A stretch of DNA of 64,000 nt from Coenobita brevimanus (taxonomy: Eukaryota; Arthropoda; Malacostraca; Decapoda; Coenobitidae): the NCBI GenBank assembly GCA_032717465.1, contig CM064681.1, forward strand, positions 12,096,235 to 12,160,234, read 5' to 3'. Shown in pieces: positions 1 through 11,397 of the stretch (position 1 is the stretch's first letter; every line of letters begins with the position of its first letter). Both the position numbers and the translations under genes were made by a program. Below the pieces are notes generated by a model. That model saw only the letters and a list, made by a program, of their open reading frames with translations. It did not search any database and had not been told where the DNA came from.

Positions 1-2565
1 GTGCAGAAGATAGTGAAGACTGCTAAGCTTATCATAGCCTACATCTTTCTATACTTCCCGTTGCGGTATGTTCATTGGAATCACACGCAAAAAAAAAAAA
101 AAAAACACGCAGTATCTTCTCGATCTCATTCAGCAAAATTAGTGGGCAACTGCTGGGTCCTTCCCTCTAAATGTAAGGTAGTACGTCATATCCATATCTG
201 CGCCACAACTGCACTTGCTTTGAGTCCTGTGGCTGCACGTGAATGGTCGTGTTACAGTATTGACGGAAAGTTGTACCTGTCCCAGAAACCTGATTTAAAC
301 TAAGGATGGTGTGAAGATGGTATATAATGTCATACGAAGTCTATGATTGTAAAATATAATTTGCGTAAGATGGGAAAAACTTAAAGAGTCGATTAATCAT
401 GGAGATAAAGATGTACAGTAGACTTTAAGGTATTTTCTTACCTATTGAGAAATTCCTCTAACGAAAAAGATTGTTTAGAGTTAAAATGAATGTATTTACG
501 TGTTTTCACGTATGTATATATGAACGTATGCATGTAGGTACGGCTATTAGGACCAATCATTACCTGAATATTTTCGTATGTCATTGGTGGCGGGGATACT
601 GGAAAAGGGTAAAACACTACTGTACTTATGTAACAGATACTTACATACACTTGACAAAGTTGGGTAAGTTTACAAAGCTATATACGTTGAAGCCGCATTA
701 CAAGGGTTATGAGCGCACAGTGTTCTGCAAGGCACTGGAAAGTTACCCATCCCCACCTTAGTGCTGTAGGCACTGGTATAGTCTGTGAAGCTTTAAAAAT
801 CGAAGGCGACACGTGTATGCCGACTGGTATGGGAGTGGTGAGTATACGACTCGGAGCAAACTTTGACACGACGGTGACATGTGAGGGATTAGGATATACT
901 ACTGCAGCAACCTTAATGTTCATCCCCAGCTGAGGCTGCACCCATAATTATCTACATGGAAGGTAGCCAGCCACACTATGCTCTCAACCACCAGAGTATC
1001 TAACGTCAGCAAGATGAGAAATCCATTTTGATTTGTACAATAAGATTGCCGTTGCAGTTTGGGATGATTTTTTGGGTCATAAGAAGGCAAAATGCTGGAT
1101 ACCACTGGAGGGATGGAACTGAACGGTGCGAGGTAAATCACACTTTCATAAAAGATATACTGTAAAGTCATAGACGATAACAAAAGAAAGGATGCCACGG
1201 GGTGACAAACAAGAGGTTATTGAGCTGGTTGGAAGTTTCTACTCCTTCCTTCAGTCACTTTTAAGATTTCAGGTGTTCTCATATAATAATATATTTTCAT
1301 TTTTGCTCGCGACTTCTCTTCTTTCACCAATGCTTTTAATACTAATAGCACCAATGTCTGCTTCCACACCGTATGTCCTGTTCGTTGCTTGTCTTTGATT
1401 TTTTACTTTCGTTTTGATATACCTCCGTCGTTTTCTCAAGTATATTTTTGTATTTTTGGCACTGTCAACTCCTCACTGCCCAGTGTGCCACGGGGGAAAC
1501 AGAGTGGGGCATTTTCAAGGGTTAAACAACTTGGGGATCCCAAATTTTGGACCTATGAGCTCCGCGAGTGTAAGTCGGTAGAAGAAGGACAGTGCGCTAA
1601 GCACCTTTCCCTTAAATCCCAGATTCATGTTTCTTGCTCTGTTCTATCTCATTTTCAGACTTCACTTCTTTCTTCTTACTTAACTGTTATATGCTTCAAT
1701 TTATTTGCTTGTTTCTCATTCTGCTCACCCTCGGTAATGTATTTATTTTGTGGCTACATTGTCATGAGTTTTAATCTGTTCATACTAATTTTTTTGCGTA
1801 ACTACCATTGTTATTTTTTGTATCAGTATTGGTAGATACTGACACAAATATATCTATACTTTCTTGGTTCCTTGTTTTTCTTACATTCATTAGCAAAGAG
1901 GAAAAAATTAAAAATCAAATAGGCCAGTATCAGTCCATATTCAGCTCTCGCAGCACTGTTGTGTTGCAGACAAGGTAATAAAAATTCCATTTATCAGCAA
2001 GAACGTATGCTTTAGAACTACAGATAATATTATCCCTTTTTATAAAAGTTTGGTGTGGTCCTGTATGGAACAACCGTATATGTAGAGTAGCTTTGTGAAC
2101 TGAAATAACATGATCTTTGCTCTCTATGCAGATAAGAAAACGTAGGTAGAAGAGACAATGAGAAAATGAAGAAGGCAGACAAAAGGTAATGTTGATGCAA
2201 GGAAAAGAATGTGATACAATAGGGAGGGACTGGAACTTAACGTTAACGAAAACTTGCACGGTAAAGCGATTTTTACGCATGCACAGTACAGTGTGGTCTT
2301 TCACTAAGGGTCGTCTCTCTCTCTCTCTCTCTCTCTCGCTATGATCTTTCTTTTCCTTCCATCTTTTCCCGCTTTTATATAGGGTCGACTTGTTTTGTTT
2401 GGGTTTTGGCCACTTTTAACGGCCGGATACCATTCCTGACGCCTGCCCTCCCCATTTATCTGGGTTTGGGACCGGCACAGAGTTATGCTGTCTTGCTTCC
2501 TCACTGGCTGGTAGAGAAGAGCTTAGTTCGTCATAACATTTTGATGTGCGTGTGTCTACTTGCAG
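1..2565. other. Upstream stretch, no supported gene
   Basis: No exon, RNA gene or recognisable transposon was found. It contains a short poly-A run near 91-105, a poly-pyrimidine-tailed segment and a (CT)n run at 2314-2337. Open frames are short and show no family similarity that I recognise. If the exon at 2566 belongs to a host gene, this stretch is probably intron or 5' flank of that gene. Confidence 0.5.
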
Positions 2566-2661
2566 GACGTGAGTGTGTTGCTGTTGCCATGGATAGTGGT
2601 GGCGGGGCTAGTGGTGGCCATGGACATCATATTCGTCGGCTACATCGTCTACCAGGAACAC
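2566..2661 (+). CDS. Internal exon A of a putative tetraspan membrane protein (third membrane span)
   Basis: This is a 96-bp open segment of 32 codons in phase 0 at both ends. It is preceded by a pyrimidine-containing acceptor (..CTACTTGCAG) and followed by donor GTTAGT. The peptide starts DVSVLLLPWIVVAGLVV, continues with a second hydrophobic stretch and ends GYIVYQEH. That is one long hydrophobic span after a Leu-Pro-Trp entry. In arthropod LAPTM4/DUF4728-like tetraspan proteins, the third span often begins with a similar Met/Leu-Pro-Trp-Ile pattern. The family link is from memory of this pattern, not from a search. The exon is in phase with the exons at 38579 and 50050, which supports one gene. 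Localisation to endolysosomal or plasma membrane would follow from the family and is not shown here. The N-terminal exons (spans 1 and 2) were not found. Alternative: a chance open frame, made less likely by GC-rich codon use unlike the AT-rich surroundings. Confidence 0.6.
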
Positions 2662-3600
2662 GTTAGTTACTCTGTCTCTCAACACATATTCCACTGGATC
2701 TTTATTAACATAGAATAATGTCCAGGGTGTTATGAAGAGTCGGATGGTGGTTTCTAATGTAATAAATAGTTACATACACCTAATTCAAATTATTTAAAAC
2801 TAACTTGTTTTGGTAAATGCGATGAAGTTTAGATATAGCACTAGTCTTCGTTTTTGCACTGCAACGTGCAGTGTCCTCTTAAATTCGGTGCAACCCTTGG
2901 CGATTTCCCACACTTACGACCCTAGTATCGAGAAAAGAATCTTGAGTAATATTATTGGTTTGACGAAGTGAAAGGAACGCATTCGGACACGTCGGCGCCG
3001 TTGCAAGGCAAGCGCCGCCAAACATATCGTACCGCACCCGCGCGCACTGAAACACACACACACACACATACACACGTTTAACTATTATCAAATTTAAAAT
3101 TAATGTAAATATCAAATGATAAAATATTTTACCATTCACCAACGCTTATCATGTTTGCCATATATCAAAGCCGTAGGCTATATTTTCAGTCTGAGGGCTG
3201 CAGTATCAATAAACCGTTTACTGTTGTCTCTCACACACACACCGTCCATAACATGGAAGTTGATAGCTTACACATCTTCCTCATCATCATCACCACCCTT
3301 CCTCCCTCACACTCACCACCTCCCATCTTCCTCACCACCACCTTCCCTCCCTCCATCACCCTCACACTCACCACTATATTCCCTTCTACCATACTCTTCG
3401 TCTCACTACCACCGCTTTTTTCTCACCACCATCTCTCTCACTCACTCGCCACCGCTAATACTCTCTCTTTCTTCCTCACCTTCATAACTCCTAAACCCAC
3501 TTTCAGTGGATTTACTACTAGGTAGACTAGTTGATGGAGAGGTAGCTATTAGTCAAGGAAATCTAATAATGTAAGCATGTAAATAATACCTGGTTATACA
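2662..3600. other. Putative intron sequence with simple repeats
   Basis: No coding signal is seen. A short (AC)n run lies at about 3053-3070. A C/T/A-rich, nearly G-free stretch built from irregular CTCACCACC-like words runs from about 3280 to 3500. The open frames there are low-complexity Ser/Pro/His strings and are not genes. Confidence 0.5.
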
Positions 3601-4160
3601 TGCGAGTATTTTTTTTTATGCGAGAAAGAAGGAACCAAAGGGCAGGACCTGCAAATTGCTCCCTCCAAGAAAAAAACGACAGCAGAGCCAAATTCAAGAT
3701 CAGTTCATTTCGAGATGCCTGGACACACTGTGTATGAAAGACTGGAGACCGTAGGCAGTAAAAAAATAACATAGATGGAGACAATTCCAGAGTTGACCTG
3801 TTGCATACATGAATGACTGGAGCAACGGTTAACTCTTGCATTAAAGAGTTGGACAGAAAAGGGCTGAGTTTGTTGCTAAGACGGGTGCTGCGTGCCTGCT
3901 GTGGTGGTGGAGGGATGCAAGCAGACAGTTCAGAGGAGCAGTGACCATTGAAGTGGCGATAGAAAAGAGTGATGCAACAGTGCCGCGAAGAGACAGAGGT
4001 TGAAGGGAGCCAGTAAGAGGAAAGTTAATGAGACGAAAAGTCTCCGACTCCATCCTGTTGAGAAGAACTGTGTGGGAAGCCTCCCCACACATGACAGCTG
4101 TGCTCTACAGTACACAGGAGCGAATAAAACCCGTGTATAAAGTCAACAACTGTGCAGGGC
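3601..4160 (-). mobile_element. 5'-truncated jockey-like LINE fragment (3' end only)
   Basis: The minus strand encodes pieces of the C-terminal region of the same jockey-like element seen at 22578-26621. They are split over frames by small indels. The plus-strand read begins with an oligo-T run (the element's A-tail) and carries the same 3' UTR words. Similarity stops at about 4160, where the other copies continue towards the reverse transcriptase core. It is dead: no reverse transcriptase motif remains. Confidence 0.85.
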
Positions 4161-4250
4161 CGTGGGTTAGGGCTTCCTGACTAAAACCTCCCTAAGTGAA
4201 GAGTCCAGTCCTGCTGTGGACTAAAAATGGAAAGTTCATAATGATGATGG
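4161..4250 (+). repeat. Possible SINE 3'-end remnant
   Basis: This segment joins the truncated LINE and contains the word CCAGTCCTGCTGTGGA followed by an ATGATGATG tail. The same word and tail type occur at the 3' end of the tRNA-derived SINE at 58865-59255. The match is short, so homology is tentative. Confidence 0.35.
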
Positions 4251-4499
4251 TGAGAATACTACCATATATTTCTTTCTAATGACTGAATATAATATTTAGC
4301 TACGCGAGTTTCAGCCACACTCAAAAAGTGTGTAACCAGGATACGGGACGAGGACCCAACTCGCCATGTATCCCACCAACCACTTTCCCCAACCTCCTCC
4401 CTTTAGAAAGTAGTTATTTATTTTTCAAATGTCATTACAACTATATAATAATGAATTTATAGAAGTAAATGATTATTCTTATTAATTTTACACGTGTGG

Positions 4500-4727
4500 G
4501 GTGAGGACTGAGTTGGTGCGTGAGGACTGTGTTGATGAGTGAGGACAGTGGTGGTGTGAGGACTGGTGGTGTGTGAGGACTGTGTTGGTGTGTGACGATT
4601 GCGTTGGTGTGTGAGGACTGGGTTGGTGAGTGAGGACTGTGGTGGTGTGTGAGGACTGTAGTGGTGTGTGAGGACTGTGCTCGTGTGTGAGGTCTGTGGT
4701 GGTTTGTGAGGATTGTGTTGGTGTGTA
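4500..4727. repeat. 19-bp minisatellite, about 12 units
   Basis: Tandem units of the form GTGAGGACTGTGTTGGTGT, mostly 19 bp, run through this block with substitutions and a few shorter units. Copies differ enough to be counted by eye. Open frames across it encode a Thr/His/Ser/Pro repeat and are not taken as genes. Confidence 0.9.
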
Positions 4728-4757
4728 AAATATAATCTATTCGTGAGAACAAAACAG

Positions 4758-5072
4758 ACTCGACCTTCTCATGGACCCACTTCACGTATAACTAAGGAGT
4801 GAGAAACAGGTAGACCTTTATCATACAAATGGATGGCGAGTGAGAAAGGGCCGGGGAGTACAGGAGGTAGATAAGGCAGAAGGCGGTAGATGTACGGGAG
4901 ATAAATGCTTGAAAAGGCATACATATTGCATAATAAATGCAAAATTCCACATCAACAGCCTTGTGCCTTACCTACCTCCTATTCTGCCTGCCCCTCTGTT
5001 GTATGATAAAGGTCTACCTGCTTCTCACTCCTTACAGCTGAAGGAGGTCCTTGAGAAGGCTGAATCTGTTGT
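4758..5072. mobile_element. Short inverted-repeat (MITE-like) element
   Basis: The left arm (about 4758-4895) and right arm (about 4945-5072) are imperfect reverse complements. For example, GGAGTGAGAAACAGGTAGAC on the left pairs with its near reverse complement near 5015-5035. The arms are about 130 bp with a loop of about 50 bp. No coding capacity is seen. The ends and target duplication could not be fixed, so the superfamily is unknown. Confidence 0.65.
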
Positions 5073-6234
5073 CACCAATATATTATATAGGTATTTCTAA
5101 ATCTGAGTACTGCAAATTAAAATTGAAGGGCACAGAGAAATATTTAGTTATAACCAATTATTCAAAAGGCACGGTAGCTCTATCTGCTCATGCTACGCCC
5201 CAAGGAGTATTCAGAGCAATGCAATAACAAATATTCAATTATGAATAGTTATACCCAAAACATCATCAGTATACAGTATAAATCAATGGTTAATCAGTGG
5301 GGCAGTCAATCCCAAAAAATACCGACAAATTAGTCAGTAGACTGTCCTTCTGATGTCAGTTTATTAGTAATTTCCCACTGGTCAATCACTAGCCTATCAC
5401 TGAGACCTTTGTCGGTCAGCCAGTCAGTCTCTCCAGAAGTCAGTCCCTTGATCCTCTGTTAGTAGTCACCACGAGAAAATGCAGCTGCCAGCCAAAGCTC
5501 CGTACATGTGATCACCATTAAATTCTTACGAGTAGACTGTTAACCAGGAAACGTGCCAGTCTTTGGATTACTGAATCGCTTAGAGCAGCCTGTAGCTTCC
5601 TGGTTAAACCCTATATCTCTTGTAACCGGAGAACAAGCTGTTCCCTGGGTAATGCACAGGCACAGTGTGGATATGAGGGGTTAGGTCCAGAGCCTTGCCT
5701 GGCGCTTTCAAGGGAGACAGCAGTCAATCAGGCCCCAGCTCCTTCTCTACACTGCGAGACCATGCTTCATTTCAGCTGATCCACCCCCTGTTGCATCGAC
5801 CCCTGGTAAGTTAAAAAGATCCCGGGTGCCAATTAACTAACAGGGCCCTCAGTGACCCACAGCCCGTCACAGGTCGAAAGAGTAGTAACCGTTAACTTGG
5901 GGCTATCCATGCCTATGCTCCTATGTATTTTCCGGCGGTATTTGATCCTACGCACTCGAACATCATTTTTACTCTACACTTACAACTAATATAATTAAGC
6001 CGGAGGATTCTTATGCTGCAAGATCCTCACCTTCCGTATCTCTATTTACATCTATCATAATATTTTATAAGGAAATTTTTAAACAAAAATATAATCCGTA
6101 TATAACGTAAACTCAGTCATAATCTATATTCACAGACATGCATATTCATTCTTAATTTCCAAAACAAGACTTTCACTGGGCATGTTACTATAGCATTTCA
6201 TACATACTTTATTTCAATTCTGATCACAGGTGTG
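5073..6234. other. Gene-free stretch; one candidate 30-bp micro-exon
   Basis: No open frame of note is present. At 5776-5805 a 30-bp phase-0 segment lies between a strong acceptor (TTCATTTCAG) and a consensus donor (GTAAGTT), and reads LIHPLLHRPL. It would fit in phase between exons A and B of the tetraspan gene, but such a small match to splice signals can be chance. No other feature was recognised. Confidence 0.25.
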
Positions 6235-6694
6235 CTAGTGACGTACTTGACATTGTTTCGTGGACGATTTTGCTTTGGGGCGATTCTGAGTGTATCCTGG
6301 ACCATAAAGAGACTCCAGGCATGAATGACACTTGTGCTGCTTGCCTGACCTATTCTCATGTGTTACTTCTGGGACGGCCTCCTCTACATCTCCCTGTCCG
6401 AGCATAAGATTCATCTTAGCTATTGTATTCCTGGTCAGACCACAAGCCTGAACTTTTCTTCTTTCAATTTGCAGATTACACAATGCCTTCACTATCTGCC
6501 AGCCATAGGAGATTGAAGCAATTTTTCTTAGGTCCTGATTATTATATAACGAATAAATTGTCTGTGAATTTACTCTGGCAGTGTCGACAATGTAGCCAAG
6601 GGCATTCACTGTCCATCTTCTAGATTTAGTGTGTACTGTATGAAAACTTATTCTCTGATCCATAATGTCAGTGCCTCCTTTAGTGAAATCATAC

Positions 6695-6700
<6 letters not shown>

Positions 6701-6758
<58 letters not shown>
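6701..6758. repeat. (AT)n microsatellite inside piggyBac relic
   Basis: About 58 bp of uninterrupted AT lies between transposase segments. It separates the GGTDIMDQ segment from the preceding core segment. Confidence 0.97.
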
Positions 6759-6761
<3 letters not shown>

Positions 6762-7368
6762 TTTCAAATCATCATCCTTGGTAATGCCTAATATAGGGGA
6801 AACTGTGCTCAGAAGTAACACATCTTTCTTACCTTTGCTTTTGGTGGGTGTTACATAGGATTCAGTGTCATTTCCTCCCCGTGTTTCTTCCAGTAAACTT
6901 GGTATGACCTATCTTCCCTTTCTGTGACTATCTCTGGTGGTATGCCTTTCCTAGTAGAATCTATAGTACCTAAGGCTGAGATACCTTGTGTTTGAAGCCA
7001 CTCCAGCAACTCTATACTGGTGTACAATCTATCCAGGCTAATAATCCTACCTCTAAGGTCGACTGAGGCTTGTAACTGACTTACCAGAGCTTCCACTGTT
7101 GGGACTGTACCAAGTGTATGTAGTGTGGTCCTGGCTCTCCAGGTTTACCTGAATATACAGCTGTCCTAAAGGTAAATGGATATCTAACAGCATTAATAGA
7201 TTTATATTGGAGGCCGTAGAGTACGGGTTTGCTCTTATTGTAGTCTGAACCCTATTTGTGTTCTGCACCCATACAACGTTTCATCAGTGGTCAAGAAGTC
7301 ACCTGGCTCTAACACTGAGCAACAACAATTACTGAACTGTTCAAAAAGCTCCCTGATTGCTGCAAACC

Positions 7369-7627
7369 GATCGTGTACCCATCTCTGGTGTCTGGTATCA
7401 ATGTTGATCGTGTACCCATCTCTGGTGTCTGGTATCAATGTTGATCGTGTACCCATCTCTGGTGTCTGGTATCAATGTTGATCGTGTACCCATCTCTGGT
7501 GTCTGGTATCAATGTTGATCGTGTACCCATCTCTGGTGTCTGGTATCAATGTTGATCGTGTACCCATCTCTGGTGTCTGGTATCAATGTTGATCGTGTAC
7601 CCATCTCTGGTGTCTGGTATCAATGTT
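7369..7627. repeat. 37-bp tandem repeat, 7 nearly identical copies
   Basis: Units begin GATCGTGTACCCATCTCTGG and recur at 7369, 7406, 7443, 7480, 7517, 7554 and 7591, each exactly 37 bp later and apparently identical. On the minus strand the unit reads as transposase-like coding sequence (DTRHQRWVHD). It therefore arose by amplification of part of the piggyBac gene. Because 37 is not a multiple of 3, each copy shifts the frame. Confidence 0.97.
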
Positions 7628-8422
7628 GTTAAAAGTTATGTCGGCATGTAAGAAACCAAATCGTTTTACTGACATGACGGCTTCAAATATTGGGTGACCA
7701 AACCCTTCCATGAAAAGACGATTATAGCAATATTTATTTTGTCCCAACAAACCTCTTGGATACAGCAGGCCAAAAAAGCTTTTCAATTCTATGGCATCAG
7801 TCATCTTGACGTGTTGGTATTTCAGCACTGTCAGTATTAGAAATTTCGGTAATTATGCCTTGTGTTAGCATGGGTTACAATACCATCAATCATATTAGAT
7901 GTTATAAACAACTCCCATGCCATTATTTCTGTATTAGCTGACCTTGCCTCTCCTAACAAAACATCCTTCACTAGGCAATACCTTCTCAACAGGCCTACCT
8001 TCTGTATGATTGGTCCATATTATTGACTTACCGATATCTAATTTTCTCTGGGGTTTCTGTAAAATGCAGGTATATTCCCTGAGCTCGTGTGGCAGGACAA
8101 ATTCGTCATAATTATGTTTGTTCAAGCACTGGTCCAAAGAACTGATTAATCTATTTTTCACCAGTGGCTTTCTGTTTCTGAGTGGTACCCACTCTTCTTC
8201 ATTTTGTCAACATTCTGATCATCTACATCGTCGCCCTCAGCTACTCTATCCAAGGCAAGGTCATCATCATCATCGCCAACTACCTCTTCCAAGTAATCTT
8301 CGACTGGGTCGTCAACATAGTCGAAAATAAAAGCAATGACTACGTCCGTCGGCTCATCCACCCCGTCCCCTAATTAATGCCTAACTAACCGTCGTCCAGC
8401 ACGCCTACACGAGAGCCGCGAG

Positions 8423-8424
<2 letters not shown>

Positions 8425-8454
<30 letters not shown>

Positions 8455-8690
8455 ACATTACAATGCACGTGTGTATCTGTGTGCACAATACAATGCACAT
8501 GTGTGTATCTGTGTGTATGTGTACGAACAACCATTTCATTGGGTATGAGGAGTCATAGAGAAAAAACAATGAATAATACATAGATAATAAAATTAGTGAA
8601 TGAAATAACTATTTCACTAGGTATGAGGAGTCATAAAGTATGAACAATGAATAATACATAGAAAATAAAGTAGTTTGAATGAAAATAGGA
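8425..8690. repeat. (GT)n run and 78-bp tandem duplication
   Basis: A (GT)n run at 8425-8453 is followed by GT-rich degenerate sequence. Two copies of a 78-bp unit follow at about 8531-8608 and 8609-8686, sharing GGTATGAGGAGTCATA. These lie between the transposase start and its putative terminus. Confidence 0.85.
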
Positions 8691-8957
8691 AACGTATCGT
8701 ACGTCTGGAAGCTGTGTTGATGCCCGTTAGGCTTGCGTAGGCTAAGGTCCCAGATATTTCACTCATCTTCGAGCGTTTTCTTTTTGTTTAGCGCTCTCCA
8801 CGGGGAAAAACGTTAATTTTAGAGAAAACGCTCGTTTCAACCCAGTTTTTTCGCTCAGAATCACTATTTTGTTGTGTTTCCAGTAATTTAACAAGAAAAC
8901 AATCGTGAGACCATGCATTGCTTACAAACTAGAGTTTATTGGCAAAAATTAGTTAGG

Positions 8958-8997
8958 GCGTATCAAAAATGATACGGGGTGCACCGAACAGGGTTAA
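8958..8997 (-). repeat. piggyBac-like terminal sequence with TTAA
   Basis: Read on the minus strand, the segment starts TTAACCCTGTTCGGTGCACC and continues into a short palindrome (ATCATTTTTGAT). TTAA followed by CCC is the usual end of piggyBac elements. It lies upstream of the minus-strand transposase relic, where the 5' end is expected. No matching opposite end was located. Confidence 0.7.
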
Positions 8998-10422
8998 GGC
9001 ATTGCGCTCTCTCCAGTTGTCTAACACAGATTGTGCAGTATGATCACCCAGTACATGGCAATATACGAGTACTACATATACTGTACGTCAATTACAGAAA
9101 TTCTAAAATTTCATTTTTTTTCTCGACTAATGTGATAATGTTTACTGTATCTGTTTCTTAACTCTTTAGTTGGTATGAAACTTCCTGAAATTGTCATTTT
9201 GATGCAATCAGTATTTGCGGAACAAGCTGTATGAGACCATCATTTACTTATTGCTCTGGTAAAAAAATTATTTACACCATCAAAACTAATTTAGTATATG
9301 CAGTTAATTTAACACTGAATGAACTATCAATCTTTTAAGTCAAATCAGCACCAAGACCGTGGTCCAATCTTTCTTCTCCCCATTGCGTACAGATTTTTCA
9401 CGAAAGTACAAACTAATTAACTAGTCTTGCAATAGTCAAGAGAGCAGGCAAGATTTCGTAGTGGTTATTAGACAGCAGATTATATCAGTGTTATAAATCA
9501 AGTGACTGAGAAACCTTCAAGATATGAGACACCTTTGTACATGTCATATTTGAGTAGGGGAAAGTATTTGATCCAGCTGAAACGGCTGTTGTTATGAGAG
9601 GAATTTGAGGGAAATGTACAGAAGAATCTTGTGTTGTAATACTAGAGGATATTTACACACACACAAAAAAAAAAAAGGTGTCGAGATCATGAAACTCCAT
9701 GATGATATGTCGAAATTACAGGTTGTATTAACTTAGGGCTGGTAAAACACCCCTATCGTGTGGATGTCGAATCCACCTCTCCACTAGAGTTTTGAAAAAT
9801 ACGTGGCCGTTACGGAATTTCCCTCCTCGGTGGTTCTCAAGCTGAATGGGGAAATTGACACGCTGCAATAACAGCAGGCAAGTGAAACACTTCTAACTTG
9901 TGGGTCTCGAACCCACCATACCCACTGAATGATGTTTTATTAATGTGCCTCGGGGCACAGAATAAATGTTCCGATCTCTTGATAGCACTTGGGGTAAGAA
10001 ACCTTTGTGTCACCTTTGAGGTGCCTACACCCGATTACTTTTTGGACAGTGTACACATGCATGCATTCATGGACTGTCTTATTCAGGGCTGATATAAAGG
10101 AGGTCTCGTAATAGAATAGTTATGACTATTTTTTTTTTTCAAATACAAAGTCAAAATAACAGTGCGTGTCAGTGAAAGTGCTTGGAGTACTGAAGATTTT
10201 ATTTTTATGTTTACAAAGCTGAGTGAACGGAAAAATGCACACAACTGAAAACACCAGCTTGTGAGATAGTAGGTGGTTGACAATATCGACCCTGGAAGAT
10301 ACTGTACACCCTTGACTGATCATAAATTTGGGTGTATGTGATGTTATGATCATAGTCACCATTCTTAAGAAGGAGACATATAAACATGTTGACTGGGGTA
10401 ATCTAAGGCTACAACTCAAAAT

Positions 10423-10423
<1 letters not shown>
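8998..10423. other. Gene-free stretch with two related T-arm-like repeats
   Basis: Most of this stretch is AT-rich with no supported gene. Two related copies of a roughly 55-bp word lie at about 9735-9788 and 9873-9929. Each contains a hairpin like a tRNA T-arm (GTGGATGTCGAATCCAC and GTGGGTCTCGAACCCAC) followed by CCACT. No acceptor stem or A box is evident, so I do not call tRNA genes. They may be tails of a tRNA-derived repeat. Confidence 0.45.
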
Positions 10424-10487
<64 letters not shown>

Positions 10488-10577
10488 TTTTCTATTCATA
10501 CAACGCTAATAACTAGTTTCCGAAAGTTTCCAGACACTTGGCAAGGGTCTCTTCGGTTCAGAATTGGACTCACAACC

Positions 10578-10626
<49 letters not shown>

Positions 10627-11117
10627 TGTTGCTCGCAAAAAGACGAAAAGGTCTCAGATAAATATGGACACAAATATAATAAGAAAGTAACGAAATTGGA
10701 ACTGGGACCAGAACTTGATGGGCTTAGATTCCATGAAACATACTTGAAAGATATTAGCGTGAGACAATAGGAGTGTGAGGTGGGAAATGTGCAACAGACG
10801 ATCACAATAAACTAACAAGACAGGTACAGTAATCTGATTCACCCTTAAAGGTGTGTCACTGGTCCACACTATGACTACTCTCCAGAGAATGAAAATACTT
10901 CTGTATGGTAGGAATAGATACTGGGTCCATATTGCACAGGAGTAAAAAAAACTCCAACACAGTTACAATGGCGGAGATTAAATGGATTTTTTTTTTTTTT
11001 TTTTCCCCGGCCTATCAACCATCGGGGCCGAAGCCCCTGGTTATTAAGGCCATGGATATATATATATGTATATACATTTAAATATATATACATATATATA
11101 CAAACATATATATATAT

Positions 11118-11167
<50 letters not shown>
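10424..11167. repeat. Cluster of (AC)n and (AT)n microsatellites
   Basis: (AC)n runs lie at 10424-10486, 10582-10624 and about 11121-11167, the last preceded by AT-rich dinucleotide sequence from about 11058. Poly-T lies near 10988-11004. Open frames spanning these are low-complexity artefacts. Confidence 0.95.
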
Positions 11168-11169
<2 letters not shown>

Positions 11170-11397
11170 CCATGCATACATACAGACACCTTTTCATGCA
11201 AACGTACATATATATATAATATTTTTAATCTTATTTATTTATTTTTTTGTATTTTTATTTTTTTAATTTTTTCTTGGTTTTATATGTTTTATACCTTATA
11301 ATATAAAGACAACCTAATCTAAAGACCCTAAAACTAATCACCTAACAGACAAATCGCTAACCTATACTAAATCCTAAAGAGACAAATAGCTAGACCT

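Larger units (their letters stand above)
6235..8361 (-). pseudogene. piggyBac-type transposase, broken
   Basis: Minus-strand fragments together cover most of a piggyBac transposase. They run from an acidic N-terminal region (8361 to about 8160), through the core, to a cysteine-rich C-terminus (CHSC near 6310). Counterparts of all three catalytic aspartates are visible: TDETLYGCR (near 7280), SLDRLYTS (near 7030) and KGGTDIMDQ (near 6670). The family cuts and pastes DNA at TTAA. The reading frame is destroyed by frameshifts, by a seven-copy 37-bp tandem repeat (7369-7627) and by an (AT)n run (6701-6758). A piggyBac-like end with TTAA is visible at 8994-8997, upstream of the gene. The opposite end was not found. 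Open frames on the plus strand over the acidic part are antisense shadows. Confidence 0.92.

Noticed and set aside
4500..5072. CRISPR-like array (regular repeats near an inverted repeat)
   Set aside because: Units are contiguous without spacers, diverged, and the genome is eukaryotic.
8158..8373. Plus-strand hydrophobic frame (LIIYIVALSYSIQGKVIIIIA) that looks like a membrane exon
   Set aside because: It is antisense to the acidic N-terminus of the piggyBac transposase; complement of Asp/Glu codons gives Ile/Val/Leu.
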